A DNA stretch of 64,000 nt from Ceratodon purpureus (Eukaryota > Streptophyta > Bryopsida > Pseudoditrichales > Ditrichaceae). Where the stretch lies: positions 13,181,783-13,245,782 of the forward strand of contig CM026429.1 of assembly GCA_014871385.1 (NCBI GenBank). Reading direction: 5' to 3'. Position 1 is the first letter of the stretch; every line of letters begins with the position of its first letter. Positions 1 to 13,220 of the stretch are shown here, piece by piece. The notes below the pieces were generated by a model that saw nothing but the letters and a program-made list of their open reading frames with translations, had not been told where the DNA came from and ran no database searches. Both the position numbers and the translations under genes were made by a program.

Positions 1-708
1 GATTCAGTTGATGGATGAAGCCTCTGAAGCTTTGAGTCGACGACATGCCAATTCGGTGACGCTCTTCGGCTTCAACATCCATGCCTTCCGTTGATTGCAT
101 CTATGAAGGAGAAAGAATGGTTGCGTTAAATCTAGACATCGAGTGCACATCTTGAGTTGTGCGGTGCATGGTGAGGAAGGGCAGCAGAGATGCATTGAAT
201 TCGTGGAGAATCACTGAAATTTGAATGTAACCATCATTTGCGCATCGTGTGTGAATCTTCGTGTGTGAGAATTTCGCAAGTGATTGTGTTGCAATTACCC
301 TTTCACGAGCAGAAACGGTGGAGGCGTGGGGAGTTTGTTGAGTACGCTTCCGAGGTGGCATCTGTGGGTTTTGGCAGAAAAGGTGGCTTTCTGTCAATCT
401 CTGAGCTCTGCACGTCGCTGTAAGGATTTCACCTCTGCACGGAGTTTTGCTCACTCTCTGGGTTGTTTGTTTGAAGCTCTCCTGGACCCCGTTTTCGTGG
501 TTCAACAATTGACCCACAGCTTTCATTCTGAGGGTTTAGTGGAATATAGGGTTTTACGTCTTTGAGTGGAGAGAATTTTTGGGTGTGAGAAGGAAGAGAG
601 CATTGTGTTTGTTGTTTGGGAGAAGATGAAGCTGTGAGAGAGGGTCTGGCGTTCCGCATTGGCTGGTGGGAGTTACATGATTGACTGGGGTGAGGGCACA
701 AGAGGGAA
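1..708. other. Upstream region of the bL12m gene
   Basis: No convincing coding region was seen on either strand. The stretch leads directly into the bL12m start codon and is probably its promoter and 5' leader, possibly with the end of a neighbouring gene outside the window. Confidence 0.4.
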
Positions 709-1335
709 TTGGCGCAGTGTGCAATGAGTCAATTGTGGTCTTGTCCGGCCAGGTCGTCTCTGTTTCGATCTATTCGGCGCATTGCAGGGAACCCCTCGTT
801 GTCATTCACCAACAATGTGGTTCAAAATGGCGCCTCAAATGGTCACTCAAGAGGGCACAGGTCGAGGCACTTTGGCGCGGCAGCGAGCGACTCCGATGAC
901 GAGTCTGAAGCGCGGACGCCGCCCAGCGAGAAGGTCCAACGCTTAGCGGAGGACATATCCACGCTCACGTTGCTGGAGGTTTCGGACCTCACAACCTTGT
1001 TACGACAGAAGTTAGGGTTGCCGGCAGGGATGGGCATGATGCCTATGGGGATGATGCCAGGGATGCAGATGGGTGGCGCTGCAGGCGCTGCTCCGGCTGC
1101 AGAGGAGGCCAAGGTGGAGAAAACATCTTTCGATGTGAAGCTGGAGAAATTTGACGCCGCTGCCAAGATCAAGATCATCAAGGAGGTTCGCACGTTTACG
1201 GCGTTGGGGCTGAAGGAGGCCAAGGAGCTGGTGGAGAAGGCGCCGGTGGTGTTGAAGTCGGGAGTGGGGAAGGAAGAGGCGGAGCAGATCATCGAGAAGT
1301 TGAAGGCAATTGGGGCCAATGCTCTCATGGAATGA
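709..1335 (+). CDS. Mitochondrial large-subunit ribosomal protein bL12m (L7/L12 family)
   Basis: This single-exon gene encodes 208 residues. L7/L12 forms the ribosomal stalk that recruits and stimulates translation GTPases. Residues 1-60 are rich in Arg and Ser and poor in acidic residues, as in a mitochondrial presequence. Residues 71-104 form the N-terminal dimerisation helices (EKVQRLAEDISTLTLLEVSD). Residues 137-208 form the C-terminal domain, with the conserved EVRTFTALGLKEAKELVEKA stretch and a final LKAIGANALME. The hinge is short but unusually Met-rich at residues 107-121, followed by the usual Ala-rich linker. The first Met is used here; Met6 is an alternative. Mitochondrial rather than plastid targeting is inferred from the leader and the N-domain; the family assignment is secure. 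Confidence 0.9.
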   Translation: MAQCAMSQLWSCPARSSLFRSIRRIAGNPSLSFTNNVVQNGASNGHSRGHRSRHFGAAASDSDDESEARTPPSEKVQRLAEDISTLTLLEVSDLTTLLRQKLGLPAGMGMMPMGMMPGMQMGGAAGAAPAAEEAKVEKTSFDVKLEKFDAAAKIKIIKEVRTFTALGLKEAKELVEKAPVVLKSGVGKEEAEQIIEKLKAIGANALME

Positions 1336-2606
1336 GTGTGCTTTTCTTGCACATCTCTTGTAAGTGATGTTTTTGCCATCCAATTTGCCTTCTCCGTGCA
1401 GCCAGCTTGTCGTCTCCGAGATCGGGTCTGAGATCATTGTCATGACTTCTACATTTCTGCTTCTCTCAGTATGTTTCTGCACATGGTAGCCATCTTGCAT
1501 GGTACATTCTTTTCATCAGAGGATCATAGACATTTTATATTTTATGACAGCTTACCTTCTTATGAGGAATCCACTTCATTTTTCACGTAGATTCCGCTTC
1601 AAACATTCCTTTTGCTAGAAATCTCTGCAGCCATAGTTTACTTTTATCCTCGCAGCTGAGATCGGAGCGTTTCTGTCATTGGTAAAGGAAGGTGAGGCAC
1701 TACAGAGTGCACATTCAGGCTTAGTTTTAGATCAAAAAATGACTTCAAGCTCCTGCTGTTTTTTTTTTTAAATTAATTGCTTGGAGCCAATGATGATGTA
1801 AACAGAGTGTTGGCAAGAGGTTAATCCCATGCCTGATAATGTCGAATACACAAGATTTATTACAGTTCTGGAAGAGGTGTATCTGATCCTGGTGATGGCT
1901 GCTTTGTTCATGTCCATCAGCATTAGCATGGGTCGTTTTGCTGTCAATTGTCGTTCTAAACAGTGTGTTACAAGTTGATGCAAGTTTGCAGAGTTTCTGC
2001 TTTGTTTTGTTGTATGCATGTTCGTCTACAGAGTGCAGCCTTATTGGGTTGTATGTATACTGTTGTGCTCCATATGTGGCAACATTGGGAGGGTGTATAG
2101 CACAGTGGTCGTTATAGTAATGGATTAGGTACGTTCTCGTCTACAAGGAGGGAGCCATATTTCCAGTGTAAACAGGTGCTGTCACGGGGTTTCGAGTTTT
2201 TAATGCGATGTATCATCCTCCTTTATGTTGTTGCATGGCACTGTTAGGCCCAACTTGCAACAGCCAACTACCGTAAACTGTTGCTACGGCAATCAGAAAA
2301 ATTTGTTTGTTGCCCTGCTCTGATTCCTTGTTTCTGTGTCTAACTGTGAACCTCTCAGGCACACTCTGAACGTAGCTTATGAATAGCCACGACTCTCGAC
2401 ATGGTTGTTCTTGAGCAATGTTTGGATCCAAACCTGAACTGGCGAGAAGCTGTGGAGTGTTGAGATGCATTGAATGTGTCTCACAGGTTTCCTCTCGATC
2501 AGTGTAATCCTCAACCTTTGGTTCAGTTGATGAGGTTTTACTCGAACACGACTTAAGCTGAATCAGAACTCCGAAGCATAGAGGAAATCATTCAGATTGC
2601 CGAGCA
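1336..2606. other. Intergenic region between bL12m and the rhomboid gene
   Basis: It holds the bL12m 3' untranslated region and presumably the rhomboid promoter. No other gene, repeat or RNA was recognised. Confidence 0.4.
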
Positions 2607-5112
2607 ATGGCCTCAATACACGGCCAACCGTCGGCACCATCGTACCAAAACTATCATGCTCGATGGCAGCAATCCGTTCTTCCCCCCTCAGACAACCATG
2701 TGCCTCCCTTATTCGATTACGAATTGTACCGCGAAAGCCGAAGCCGAGATCCCAGTTTCCAAATTGAATCAACGAACGCAAGAAGCAGTGGTGGTGCAAT
2801 CGACCAAGGCTGTCTGGGATTGTCCACCATGGTGAACTCGTACTACGAAAGCCCCCATGACCAGATGGGCATGCATCATCACCACTACTCTAATTCCAAG
2901 AATGCTCTCCACTACGGAAGCCCCTCAATTCGCCCTGCAATTGGCCCGCCGTTGTCCATTACCGGAGGAGGATTCGAACCATATGTGTTCCAGAAAGCGC
3001 AACAGTATGCAGGTCAGGAAAAATTATCCTCTCGGGTATCTTTCACGCACTTTCTTTGCACTGAATTGAATTCAGTTTTTATGGTTGTGTTCGGAAGCTA
3101 ATGTATTGTTTTCTCTGGTTCTGGATTGATGAGAGCAGAGAACTGGAATCCGGCGTCACAACAGATGAATGCACCACAACGGCACTCCTCAGCACGTGAG
3201 TTGGTGGAGCAACAGTACACGCCGTTTCTGTCTGTGGCAATTGTGGTGGCCCATTTCGTAACCCTAATCATGGTCATGCAACAGAACGATTGCCCCAACC
3301 ACACGACGGAATCTTGTCTGTTCCCTTCGCTGCACAGATTTTCGTTCCAACCGTTTGGCGAAAATCCTCTGCTTGGGCCGTCGGCCAAGTCACTGCTGAC
3401 CATGGGCGCTCTGGAGTCGGACCTCATCACGAAAGCTCGCGACGGCTGGCGCCTGCTCTCCGCAATGTGGCTGCACGCCGGCGTGTTGCAAATTATCGGC
3501 AACGACCTCGGAATGTTCCTCCTTGGCGTCCCTCTCGAACGACACATGGGCTTCATTAAGGTACTAGCCCCTCACTAACCTGCTCCAAACTCATCCTGGA
3601 AATCACTGCAAGTGTCATGCAATCGATGTTCCTCAGAACGTGCACGAAAGAATTGAGAGTTCAAGGTCCACATTCTAATAAAGAAATTCAACCGCGTGTC
3701 TATTTCTAGTACAATTGTAGATATTGTAATAGAAATAGACTGCGTTTGTGTCAAAATCATTGGAGACCCTTGTTCAGCATTTTGGGGCCACATTCCTATC
3801 TGCGTAGAGCTGATTTGCGTTTAACGTTGACGGGAAATGTTAAAGCCACACAAATATGAGATTACTTTCTAATCACTTCAGATTCACAAGTGCTTTCAAA
3901 ATCGTCTGCGACCACTTATTTTGATGCACTGCGCAAGAAGGTGGATTGATCTATTGTACAAAATTTGCCAATGTGATGAATAGCCAGGCCTTGAATTATT
4001 TCTCTGCAGGTTGGAGTGATTTACCTGTTGAGTGGCTTCATGGGGAGCATCCTGTCGGCGCTCATGGTACAAGGACGTGTCTCGGTGGGCGCATCAGGTG
4101 CATTCATGGGCCTGCTCGGCGCGGCGCTGTCGTCCGTGATCGTGAACTGGAAGACACACCCGAACAGGTCGCGGACATTGGCGGGAGTGGTGTTCTTCAT
4201 GGTGCTGAACACCGTGTATGGGCTCATGCCGCTGGTGGACAACTTCATGCACGTGGGCGGGGCGCTCGTGGGCTTCCTGGTGGGCAATCTGTTCCTGATT
4301 CGCCACAGCTTCCGGTGTTGGAAATCCTCCGTGGTGTATGACCAGGAGGACATGCCGGAGAAGCGCAAGAATGCTATTATTCTTGACACCGTGTGGCTCT
4401 TATCACTAGGCACCGTAATCGCCTTCGGTGTCATGGGACTGTATGCGCTCTTTTCAGGTATGATCTTACAATATAAGTTACTGATCGTCTCTGTGTTTCC
4501 ATTGCTCATAGCAAGTCAAGAAATGTCTTCAAGTACATATTCAATTGAACGAGCTAATAACCGTCTTAATCTTCTTTGTGCAAAGTAATTTACTCGTCAA
4601 ACGTTTATGATGGACATCTAAAAATCAATAATGGACCTCTAGTATTAATTCTCAAAACTGGATACTTTTCTATTGACTCGACGCAACGTAATTTACTCCT
4701 CAGTACCTTCAGAAATCATCATAATCTAGTGCATTGACACAACAAGAAGATATTGCTTCGAAGTCCAAGACATTGTGATGTTCTGATGGTCTGAGGAACT
4801 CTTTGAAAAATTACAAAGATGTCAGTAAGTTTCATGAAGAGATGAGTATAATTCACGGACCGTGTAAGGAATGATTGTGGTGCAGGAATAAACATGAGCA
4901 ATCACTGCCCCTGGTGCCAGTACCTCACGTGTGCACCTAGCCGCTTCTGGAAGTGCTCCGGCAATCGTCACCTGGGCTGCAATCCATCGTCCATTGCTGG
5001 AGGTTTGCGTGTCACGTGCGCTAGTGGGCAGACTTTTGACTACTCCGCTGTTCGATTCGCAAATAGCATCACCCCTGAGATTGAAAGACTCTGCGTCAAG
5101 GCTTGTGTTTAA
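2607..5112 (+). CDS. Plant rhomboid-like intramembrane serine protease
   Basis: Four exons are supported by GT-AG sites and phase: 2607-3012, 3139-3560, 4010-4457 and 4886-5112, giving 500 residues. The first 135 residues are a hydrophilic His/Ser/Pro-rich cytosolic tail. Exon 2 starts the membrane core and carries the L1-loop/TM2 segment ending LERHMGFIK. Exon 3 carries VGVIYLLSGFMGSILSAL, the catalytic serine motif GASGAFMG (Ser305), and DNFMHVGG with His357, the catalytic dyad of rhomboids. Exon 4 encodes the Cys-rich plant tail beginning INMSNHCPWCQYLTC, typical of Arabidopsis RBL1-7 relatives. These proteases cleave transmembrane substrates, usually in Golgi or plasma membrane; substrates cannot be inferred. 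The HAGVLQIIGND segment has Gln where plant RBLs usually have His, but the dyad is intact, so activity is likely. Confidence 0.9.
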
Positions 5113-7200
5113 AGAAAGGGTTAAGAGTCCATAGAAGAGTGGGCTCGAACACAAACTTGGTTGTTCAAACGTTCAAGACGGAGGGATGATCAGCTGGAGA
5201 AATTGGTGATTTCTGATCTGAGGGTGGACGGCTTCCACGGTTATGGTAGAAATACCAAAAACTGAGACACCCCAGGAAAACCACGGAAACGAAGAGGGAA
5301 GCAGTGAAGCACATGAACTTGCACCACTTTTTGCCATCCAATCAACTTCCGTTTCAGCTTCTTGCATTCGCTCTATTTTGAATGAGCTTGTGAATCCATA
5401 AATAAGCGTGAGAAACTGTTGTCATTAAAATATTGTAAACCATCTCTACATGGGATAATAATACAAATTCAACTCGCCTTTTCACGATTCCAACTCTATC
5501 ACGAATTCTTCTTTATCTAGAAAAAATACGTCCTTCAACAAGATCTCATTTGTGTCGACGGTTTCTACTCACCATGTAGATTGGGAAGAACTTGACCATA
5601 GAGAATTGAGAACCAGACCTGTAACTTCACTTTTACAGATGTGAGTAGAAAGAGAATGGACGGACAAAAAAAGTCGTGCATCGAATTTTGTAATAGTCTC
5701 TATTTTTTCATTTAGACTGTTGCTGGTCGAAAATATTTTACGCAACCAATTTCAGGTTTCCCCAACTCACTTGAGCAAAGTTGCACAAATCTGATTCAGC
5801 GAGCTTTCCCAGCATGAACATCAAGATTCAGATATCTTCCTATTTAGACAACAAAGAGCTCAAACAAAAGCCCTGTTCTGTACCTTCCTCTTCACATACT
5901 CGAGCAGAAATCTGCGTCATCAGTATTCTAACCTAGCTTATTCTGTGCTATTAGAGTTCCCCAATAGACACTACGTTAAAAAAAAAGTATCAAAACATAA
6001 ATTTTGACAATTTATGCTACAAATAGACCTTCTACTTTTTCCCTAACAAACATAGTAGCCCTCATAGATTTGTATAATAAATATACATCTTATAACTACA
6101 AAAATCCGGTTGGGTACATTCAGTTGAACGAATACGGTAGCTCTCAACTTCTTTCTATAGCACCCTGCATACAAGGAAACAATGGTATCAACATAGTGCT
6201 CACATCTGCAGTATACTTAATATGAGGAAAAGCATAAGCGAAAAATGATATTTAGCCCAACGTTGATATTAAGAGATTTAGAATTTTAAAATGAGAACAA
6301 AAAAACAACGTGGATAAGTAACTCCATTATCCAAATCAATCGTGAAGAGAAATTAGGAACCAGGAAGTTGAATTAGACATAAAACAAAATGCACAGAATA
6401 TAGATCACTGTTAAATAGCTCATACAAAATACATGCTAATGAATACCTTAAATAGCGATAGGCTGACTTCCATCATCCAATAGGTTCCTGCTGAATAGTA
6501 CAGCCACATTCTTCTAGGCGTGCAATATCCTGATAATTCGACCGTATGTAAGTAATCAGATTGCAATCCAGTAGCTAAAAGTTGTCCTAGAAGCTCTCCG
6601 TGCTGATCCGGCATGACTTGCAGCAGTCATCGACTGCGGGTTCAATATGCTGCACACGAATCAAGAATAGCTCATCAAAATAAAGATTTCTGCAAGTTAC
6701 TGAAGAGGGAAAGCATCGATAATCAGTGATGTAATCACCGGTTCTCAGAGATCTCATAAGAACCCTAAAGCGGTTTCCCAGCAGGTTTTTAAATAGCCAC
6801 CAGATTCTGAAATTTTCAGTGTGGCGAGATACAAATTCTTGTAAGAATTCACATCAACGATGTCATACCTGAAATACGTCTTATTAACGGACCACCTGTA
6901 CCAGTTAGCAACAACTATAGTAATTGATAAGAGGCTCACCAACAAATTGGTCGACACAAATTCAGTCATCGAACAACTTCTGGCCCACGAGGCTGAGATG
7001 TACTTCTGAGGGTGACATCGATTATCATTTGTTCTCCACTATCTAATATTCACACAAAACTATCTGTAAGCTTCCAGAAATTAATCTTTTGCTTAAGATA
7101 CTGATTCAAATGGTTGCCCAACCTTGACAGCAGTCAGAATAGAGAGCATTGTTCAAAATGCTATTTAAACAAGCCCTGGATTGAACATTAATCATACTCA
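5113..7200. other. Intergenic region between convergent genes
   Basis: This is the space between the 3' ends of the rhomboid (+) and 5-phosphatase (-) genes. It is AT-rich, with no supported coding exon, and probably holds the two 3' untranslated regions. Confidence 0.4.
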
Positions 7201-10200
7201 CTAGTCATTTAATAGCTGAAGATAACCTGATCGTAATACCTCATGTTTATATATGCTGCCAAACTTGCTAACAGGGAAGGCCCTAGGCAAAAGCTCCTCG
7301 ACGTTGATTTTTGCGTCGTTTGAAAGCTTGCAAGCTTTCCTAAGCTTTCGCCCATTAACTGCTTCCACCTCAGCGGTAAATCTTGCAATAACGGGTCGAT
7401 GGTCGGAAAGTCTTGCTTCAACCATTAAGTAACTCAACTGCCTCAATCCTTTTCCATGCGATAGTATTCGGTCACACCTGTAGACACACAAAACGTCAAA
7501 GTCAGTAAGCAAATGGAAATTTCACATTATAATTATTTAAGGGATGTCCGAACATATCTAGTATGACCAAATTTTCAATTGAAAAACTGCACGAGGGTAT
7601 TTTTTAGTACTATAATCTGTTTAAAGTAACCTATAGAATAATAAACCAATCCTATTCTGATAACCAATATTAGGACGAAAAATACTATAATAACATTGCA
7701 ATAACTGACGACTACAGAAACACAGGGAATGATATTTCTACTACAGAGTGAATGCTGCGTTTACCATGCAGGTGTCCGTCGCTTATCTCCTTTAAACGTG
7801 TTTTCGCCAAAATATTGATCAGATTCCACCACAAACTTGTATGTGGGTGGAAAATTAATAGTATCCTCATGCCACCCCTTGAAGACTCGTCCAGCATCTT
7901 TCTCCACTCTCAGCTGTGTAAACAAGAATTTGAACACGACCCACCGCACGTTACAGCGAATCATGTGGAGTGCCATTAATTACCGGAATTCATGGACAAT
8001 TACAACAGGCAGGTTTATAACTATTGGTCATTAAAAGCAACCTCAAATTTCGAGTCAAATACCTGGTCTTTAGGAAGAAGACTCTTCCAGTCACATTGAT
8101 TTACAAGGATCCATGTCTCCTTGTCCGGTAAGTCAATACGATAGTTCAAATCTCCCAGCCATATGATTCGACTGTACAGGTTGTTATTTTAAGATCAGCC
8201 AACAATATGGAAAATCAGATTCGACCAATACAAGTCAAGCATGGTCTCTCATAGAAGCCATAATCAAATACACTTGAACATAAATCCTCTGACAAGTTTT
8301 TACGCAAGAAAGCTTAGTACCAATATGAAAGACCAGCACAAAAGTGCATTTTCAACAGTTTTTTTTTTGGCCACTGCTTATGTCATGTACTATCAGCCAC
8401 TGAGACATCGCAAGAGAAAAAATAGTAACAGTAAAATGCCGCTTACTCGTGTGCCATGATTGTCTCTGGTAGCTGTATCCCTGAAAGCTTGACCAATCTA
8501 GGAAACGTAGTGCGACGAAGAACATCAGCAACATCAGCATTCCGCCGAAATTCGTCACCTTCCTTGTGACCGGATGTCAGATGTGTACACACAAAACAGA
8601 AACTAGTCTGGTGGAGTGACATGCTGACAGAAACAGCACCCTGCAATGCGAAAATCTACCAGTCAGAACCCTGGAATGTGTCTACGATAAGACAAGGTCA
8701 ACAATACCACAGCAAATTTTTGCAAGGTGTGTGACACCTAGAAAGTGACTGGAAAGATCCTAAAAACATTCAGTAGGAACATGGTGACGTGACACAAAGG
8801 TTCTCCTACTTGCAAGCTTAAGGGCTAGACAGAGGATCATGTTTTACCTTATTTCTGAGAAAGTTCAAAATCCCACAACCAACAACGCTAACTTTGACAT
8901 TGTGCACATATCGTCGTAGGTCCGACCGCACCCAGACAGATATGAATATTCCAACCATCTGCTTGCTTGCAACTCGAGAGTACTGGTTGCAAGAATGCTT
9001 CCTCAGAATTTGAGAAGAGTTCACCAGCGGAGTTGCTTCATTAGCACCATCATCAGGGATCGTTGCCTCGCACAGCCAATCCTCAGCAGTTTTGACATTC
9101 TTGGTCAAAGACTTAACAGTGTGATCCAAATTCCTTGCTCTAGTTCTGTCTTTGAGCCACTGGCTGTCGCTTGAGTAAGGAGTTTTCTGCATAAGTAGAG
9201 ATGTTTGTAGAGCTTCTTCAGTAACAACTGTGCTCATTAAACCATTAACATCAGAAACTTCGGGGACCTCACTGATGACCTCCTTTTCATGCCACGCTGG
9301 CGATGGTGGGGTACTGTGACTTCTCTGAGTTTCATCACGACACTTCACTCTGCTGTTAAGAGCCTGACGAATCAACCCATCCCATATGACAGTAGGCGCG
9401 TCGTCTTCAACACACAACACGTTGTTGGTGTTCAGGGGTACAATCTCTTGAAACCTGAAGAGTTCCACCCACCCAACACTGATGAGCACCATAATATCCT
9501 GTCTGCACTACGATGCACCCTTTATAATCGAAACAATCCAAAAATGTCTATTCAAATTGCTCCTGCGTACACATCTTTAACCAGCATTTAGAATGAGGGT
9601 ATCCTCTCTGCATGAAATTCGGAAAAGCAACCACTCCCCCTCAAACAAGGTAACAAAGAGTACTCACCCAAGTACATAGATATCTGCAGGATTAGATGAA
9701 TCTAAGAATCCATCCAGGTCAATATCGTCTGAAGGAAGTAATCCTCCTACGTTCCAGGTTCCAACTGCAATCCTACATCGTTCCACAAACAGCAGCACTT
9801 GTCAAGAAAGAGAAGGGCAGGCCTAAAACCAAAAATGCTCTCCTACATAGTCAGAATGCTAATCAAAAAGCAGAAAGTATCAAAAACTCCGAATAATCAC
9901 ACAGAATAATCCACGAATGACCAGGAAATTGGACTCCAGAAGTACCAAAGTTTGAACAAGAACAAACAAACTTACTTGTATTCGTTATTAACAACAAATT
10001 GCTCACGGAGAGTCTCGGACTGCACTCGCAGAAGTGGGTTGTTATGGTGCAAATCTGTAAGCAATACAACAAATGTAATTTGTCAAGTATATGAACAAAA
10101 AACGTGCCCCAGCATCCAACACAGCTAAAATCTTGAAATCCTGACGTAAAATCCTCAAGAAACTTCAAAAAATACAACAGATGATCGCAATATACAATTC

Positions 10201-10797
10201 AGGCATACAGTCATCACGATGACCGGAAAATATTGTAGGTGAATTTGACCTGCAATCGATATGTCATCTGTATCCGGGTCCGATTCGGCCAATTCTCTGG
10301 TATCCTCATCACCAGACCCTTCAACGCCTGATAGTGCACAACAGACGCTAAATTTAACGTAATGACACGAAATGCACTTCTTGAGTAGTTGCATTTGCTA
10401 TCAAGTTATTAACCACGCAATGTAACAATTTCCCAATTCAAACCTCTGAAGCCCAACGAAGACCAAGACTCTAAGCAATTCTGCGTGCTTGATAAAAGTA
10501 CATCTCATCAAAAGCTTTTGCTCTAAGTCTCTGTGAGATGAACTGGAAACCGATTGCTTTAGGACTTGTAACATCACCATTACAAACAAGTAGGGGTTTA
10601 AAATCGTATTCATCTCCTTCGAAATCTAGAACCTAGAGGTCAATAAAACATGTTAAAATCAGGAGAATCTTACCATCGCTATCTTCAAAGTCTTCTGACT
10701 CACTAAACTCCTCGGCATTCGAGTCACTGTCTCGATCGAAGTCATCTCCAGTCTCTTGGAAACTGAGCCACTTCTTCAACAGTTGCCGAGGCCAAAA
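7201..10797 (-). CDS. Type I inositol polyphosphate 5-phosphatase (5' end unresolved)
   Basis: Nine exons agree in phase: 10797-10674, 10327-10250, 10054-9976, 9772-9668, 9454-8848, 8640-8447, 8171-8063, 7913-7765 and 7477-7201 (573 residues). The enzyme removes the 5-phosphate of inositol phosphates or phosphoinositides. The first exon starts [14 protein letters not shown], which matches the plant N-terminal signature, then an acidic linker. [11 protein letters not shown] begins the endonuclease/exonuclease/phosphatase fold and GFQEIVPLN follows. The large exon 9454-8848 carries a variable Ser/Thr-rich insertion before [12 protein letters not shown]. Signature motif I is [15 protein letters not shown], motif II is PAWCDRIL, and RLSDHRPV closes the site, so the catalytic set is complete. 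The start codon must lie in an upstream exon, which is usually very short in this family. One weak candidate is near 13157-13203. The C-terminus is read to the first stop; an alternative splice there is possible. Confidence 0.9.
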
Positions 10798-13220
10798 CTG
10801 CAAGAACCCGCAAAACAGGTAAAGTTACCAACAAAGATGCTACTGTACAAGAGCTGACATTGCTCGGAGCGCGTTTCCTAGTTGTAATATGACTAATCTC
10901 TAACTCGCCAGTAGCTCACAACTATCTTGACTTTCAGAAGAATAATGTATATAGATATGAGTTTCTATTTACATGGAAAGGGCCTAAAGTATTTCCGGTT
11001 TCATATCCAGCCAATGGTGACAGTCTCTAAAGAAGAGGCATACAAGTAAACTCCCGTCAAGAATCTTGCGACCTACCTCTGATTGCCTGTCTTGCATTGA
11101 GTTAAGTGTTTTAGATTCCAATTATACTCGTCAAAGCTACACCTGCATAAAAGAACCAAGCACGTCCAATAATCAGAGGCATAGACCGATTCGAAGCCCA
11201 CACGTGGAGATTTCAAGATTAAACATGGAGAAAGCTATCTTATCAGCCTTCATAAAGAAACTCGTAACAAACACGATCAGGATTCAGCACTAGTTCGTAT
11301 GCTAAATTTATTCTAGTTACAGCATGATAAATTGAAAAAGTAGCAGGATGAGATAGTTTTGAGGAGTAAGGTAGAAGCGCAACAAAGTGAGTATGCACTT
11401 AGTCACACACCATTCTAAGACAGAGAGTACCAGAGGGAGCTGCCGAAATTCACAATGCAGTCGTCAAAAGGAATGTTACACCAAGGAATCCATCCAGGAG
11501 AGGACAGAAAACCTTTCACTGGTTTCAGACGAATATGACTCAAAATTCTAGTTGAAGACAGGGATGCCAGCTATTAAATAGAATTATGTGTAAGATGTGT
11601 ACCTGTTGAATCGAAACCTCGCTTGGAACCTCGGAAAGTGTCCAATTCCAAGTCGGAGATACAGTACCTCTCCAATGTTTCAAGTAAACGTCACTGTTTT
11701 GAGACAATCTCCTCCAGCCAACACAATATCCTTTTCACTTGGCAGCATCTTCAAGACTAACAAACTCCCTTTCTAAAATTCCAAATATGCTAACAACGTT
11801 CCCACTACACCAGGTGACCGACCAAAGTCAGTCAGACCCTCCCAAAGTTCTTCAAATGGCGAGCTGAATTAGTTGCGAAGGATGTCTGGTCCTTCGCCTT
11901 CACCAGACGCTACCAAGGCCAGTCGTCAGACCCGGTGCGTACAAAGAAGAGAGGAGCACGTGAGAGGCCACAATTACAGTGACCTCTAAGTGTGGTACAG
12001 CTTAGAATGGCCTGACCTCAACCGAGTGTCTTGCAATACTCAGGCAGGACTGCCTTCCGTGCCTACGGCTAAGGACATAAGAGATGAAATTCACGAAACC
12101 AGCAGAGATAGAAGCCTGCAGCCGCAGACAAACAGAATGTGAAGTATACTCTGGCGGACATTCCAGCAATACTGTCGCTAGGGAGTCCAAAACCGGCTAC
12201 GATCCAAACCACTACGCATACGATCTCAAACGCGTCCTACATGGAGCACAGCAACGTCCAGTAAACAAGCCGCAAGCGCTTTCTCTTCTCCGGCGACAAT
12301 ACGATCTTTCGAATCCCTTCCAGCAGTCAAAACAAACCACTCCCGATGAAGCGTCACCACGCTAAACCACGCAGAATCGTCAACCTCCCACCACCGAGCA
12401 GCATCAAAACTCCTCCAACCTCGACTCCTTCAAACACCAAACCAAACACTAAAAATCACCACCTCCGAATCCCCGCAAAAACAACCAAAACTCTCAACTC
12501 TCGCCTCCTCCACACACCTCTCTACCTCTCCTCCCTCGATCACCTCCACGCTACACAAACCACAGCCGCCACTTCAAACTCCACCAAACTCCAATCCAAA
12601 AAAACGGTTCTCAACCCTCCTGAACTTCAAATTCCGCTATCAAACAACCTCCACAGCCAAAACACTCCCGCAACCGCTCCTCCAACGACCTCCACAACCA
12701 CACACAAACCACCAACTGCTTGTCTTCCTACTCCACGCCAATCCAACCCCGCGCACCACCACAACCAAACCACTAACCTCGAAAGCCTCCGCACAAAATC
12801 ACCTCCACAACAGCAACCGCTCCACCTCCTCCTCAACCAAACGATCACAACACCACCGGATCCTTCCACTAGCGCCAAATCCCGGACCACTCCACTAGCG
12901 TGTCTGAGGCGTCAAGCAAGCCGCATCTAGAACAAACCCGATACCGCACCGAATCAGACACGAAAAGAATCAACGGAAAGAGCACAGAACGCTCGCGCGA
13001 GCCACAGAGACGGCGAGCGCAGATGAGACGCAATGCAGATGAGGCGCAGGCAAGCGCGAGCAGAGGCGAGGGTTAGATCTGAGCAAAGCAATGGCGATGG
13101 CGTTCCAAAAAAATAAAGACGACGACGACGATGGCTCGTCTGCGCTCTTGGCCAACCTCATTTTTCTTCGCCGCTGTGCCCGTATTGCCCGTCCGAATTT
13201 CACATAACTGGCTGATACAC
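10798..13220. other. Probable first intron, leader and promoter of the 5-phosphatase gene
   Basis: No exon could be fixed here. 12346-12930 is strongly C/A-rich (Pro/Thr/His-like when read on the + strand), which looks compositional and not coding. 12970-13203 (minus) would read MKFGRAIRAQRRRKM, resembling the short basic start of plant 5-phosphatases, but the following splice donor is poor. Confidence 0.3.

Noticed and set aside
12346-12930. 194-residue frame rich in Pro, Thr, Ser and His
   Set aside because: The composition follows a C/A-rich tract. The frame is open on both strands, with no domain or periodic repeat, so it looks compositional.
13157-13203. Candidate first exon of the 5-phosphatase (MKFGRAIRAQRRRKM)
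   Set aside because: The resemblance to plant homologues is only in basic residues, the donor (GTTGGC) is weak and the intron would be 2.3 kb. Mentioned but not included in the gene.
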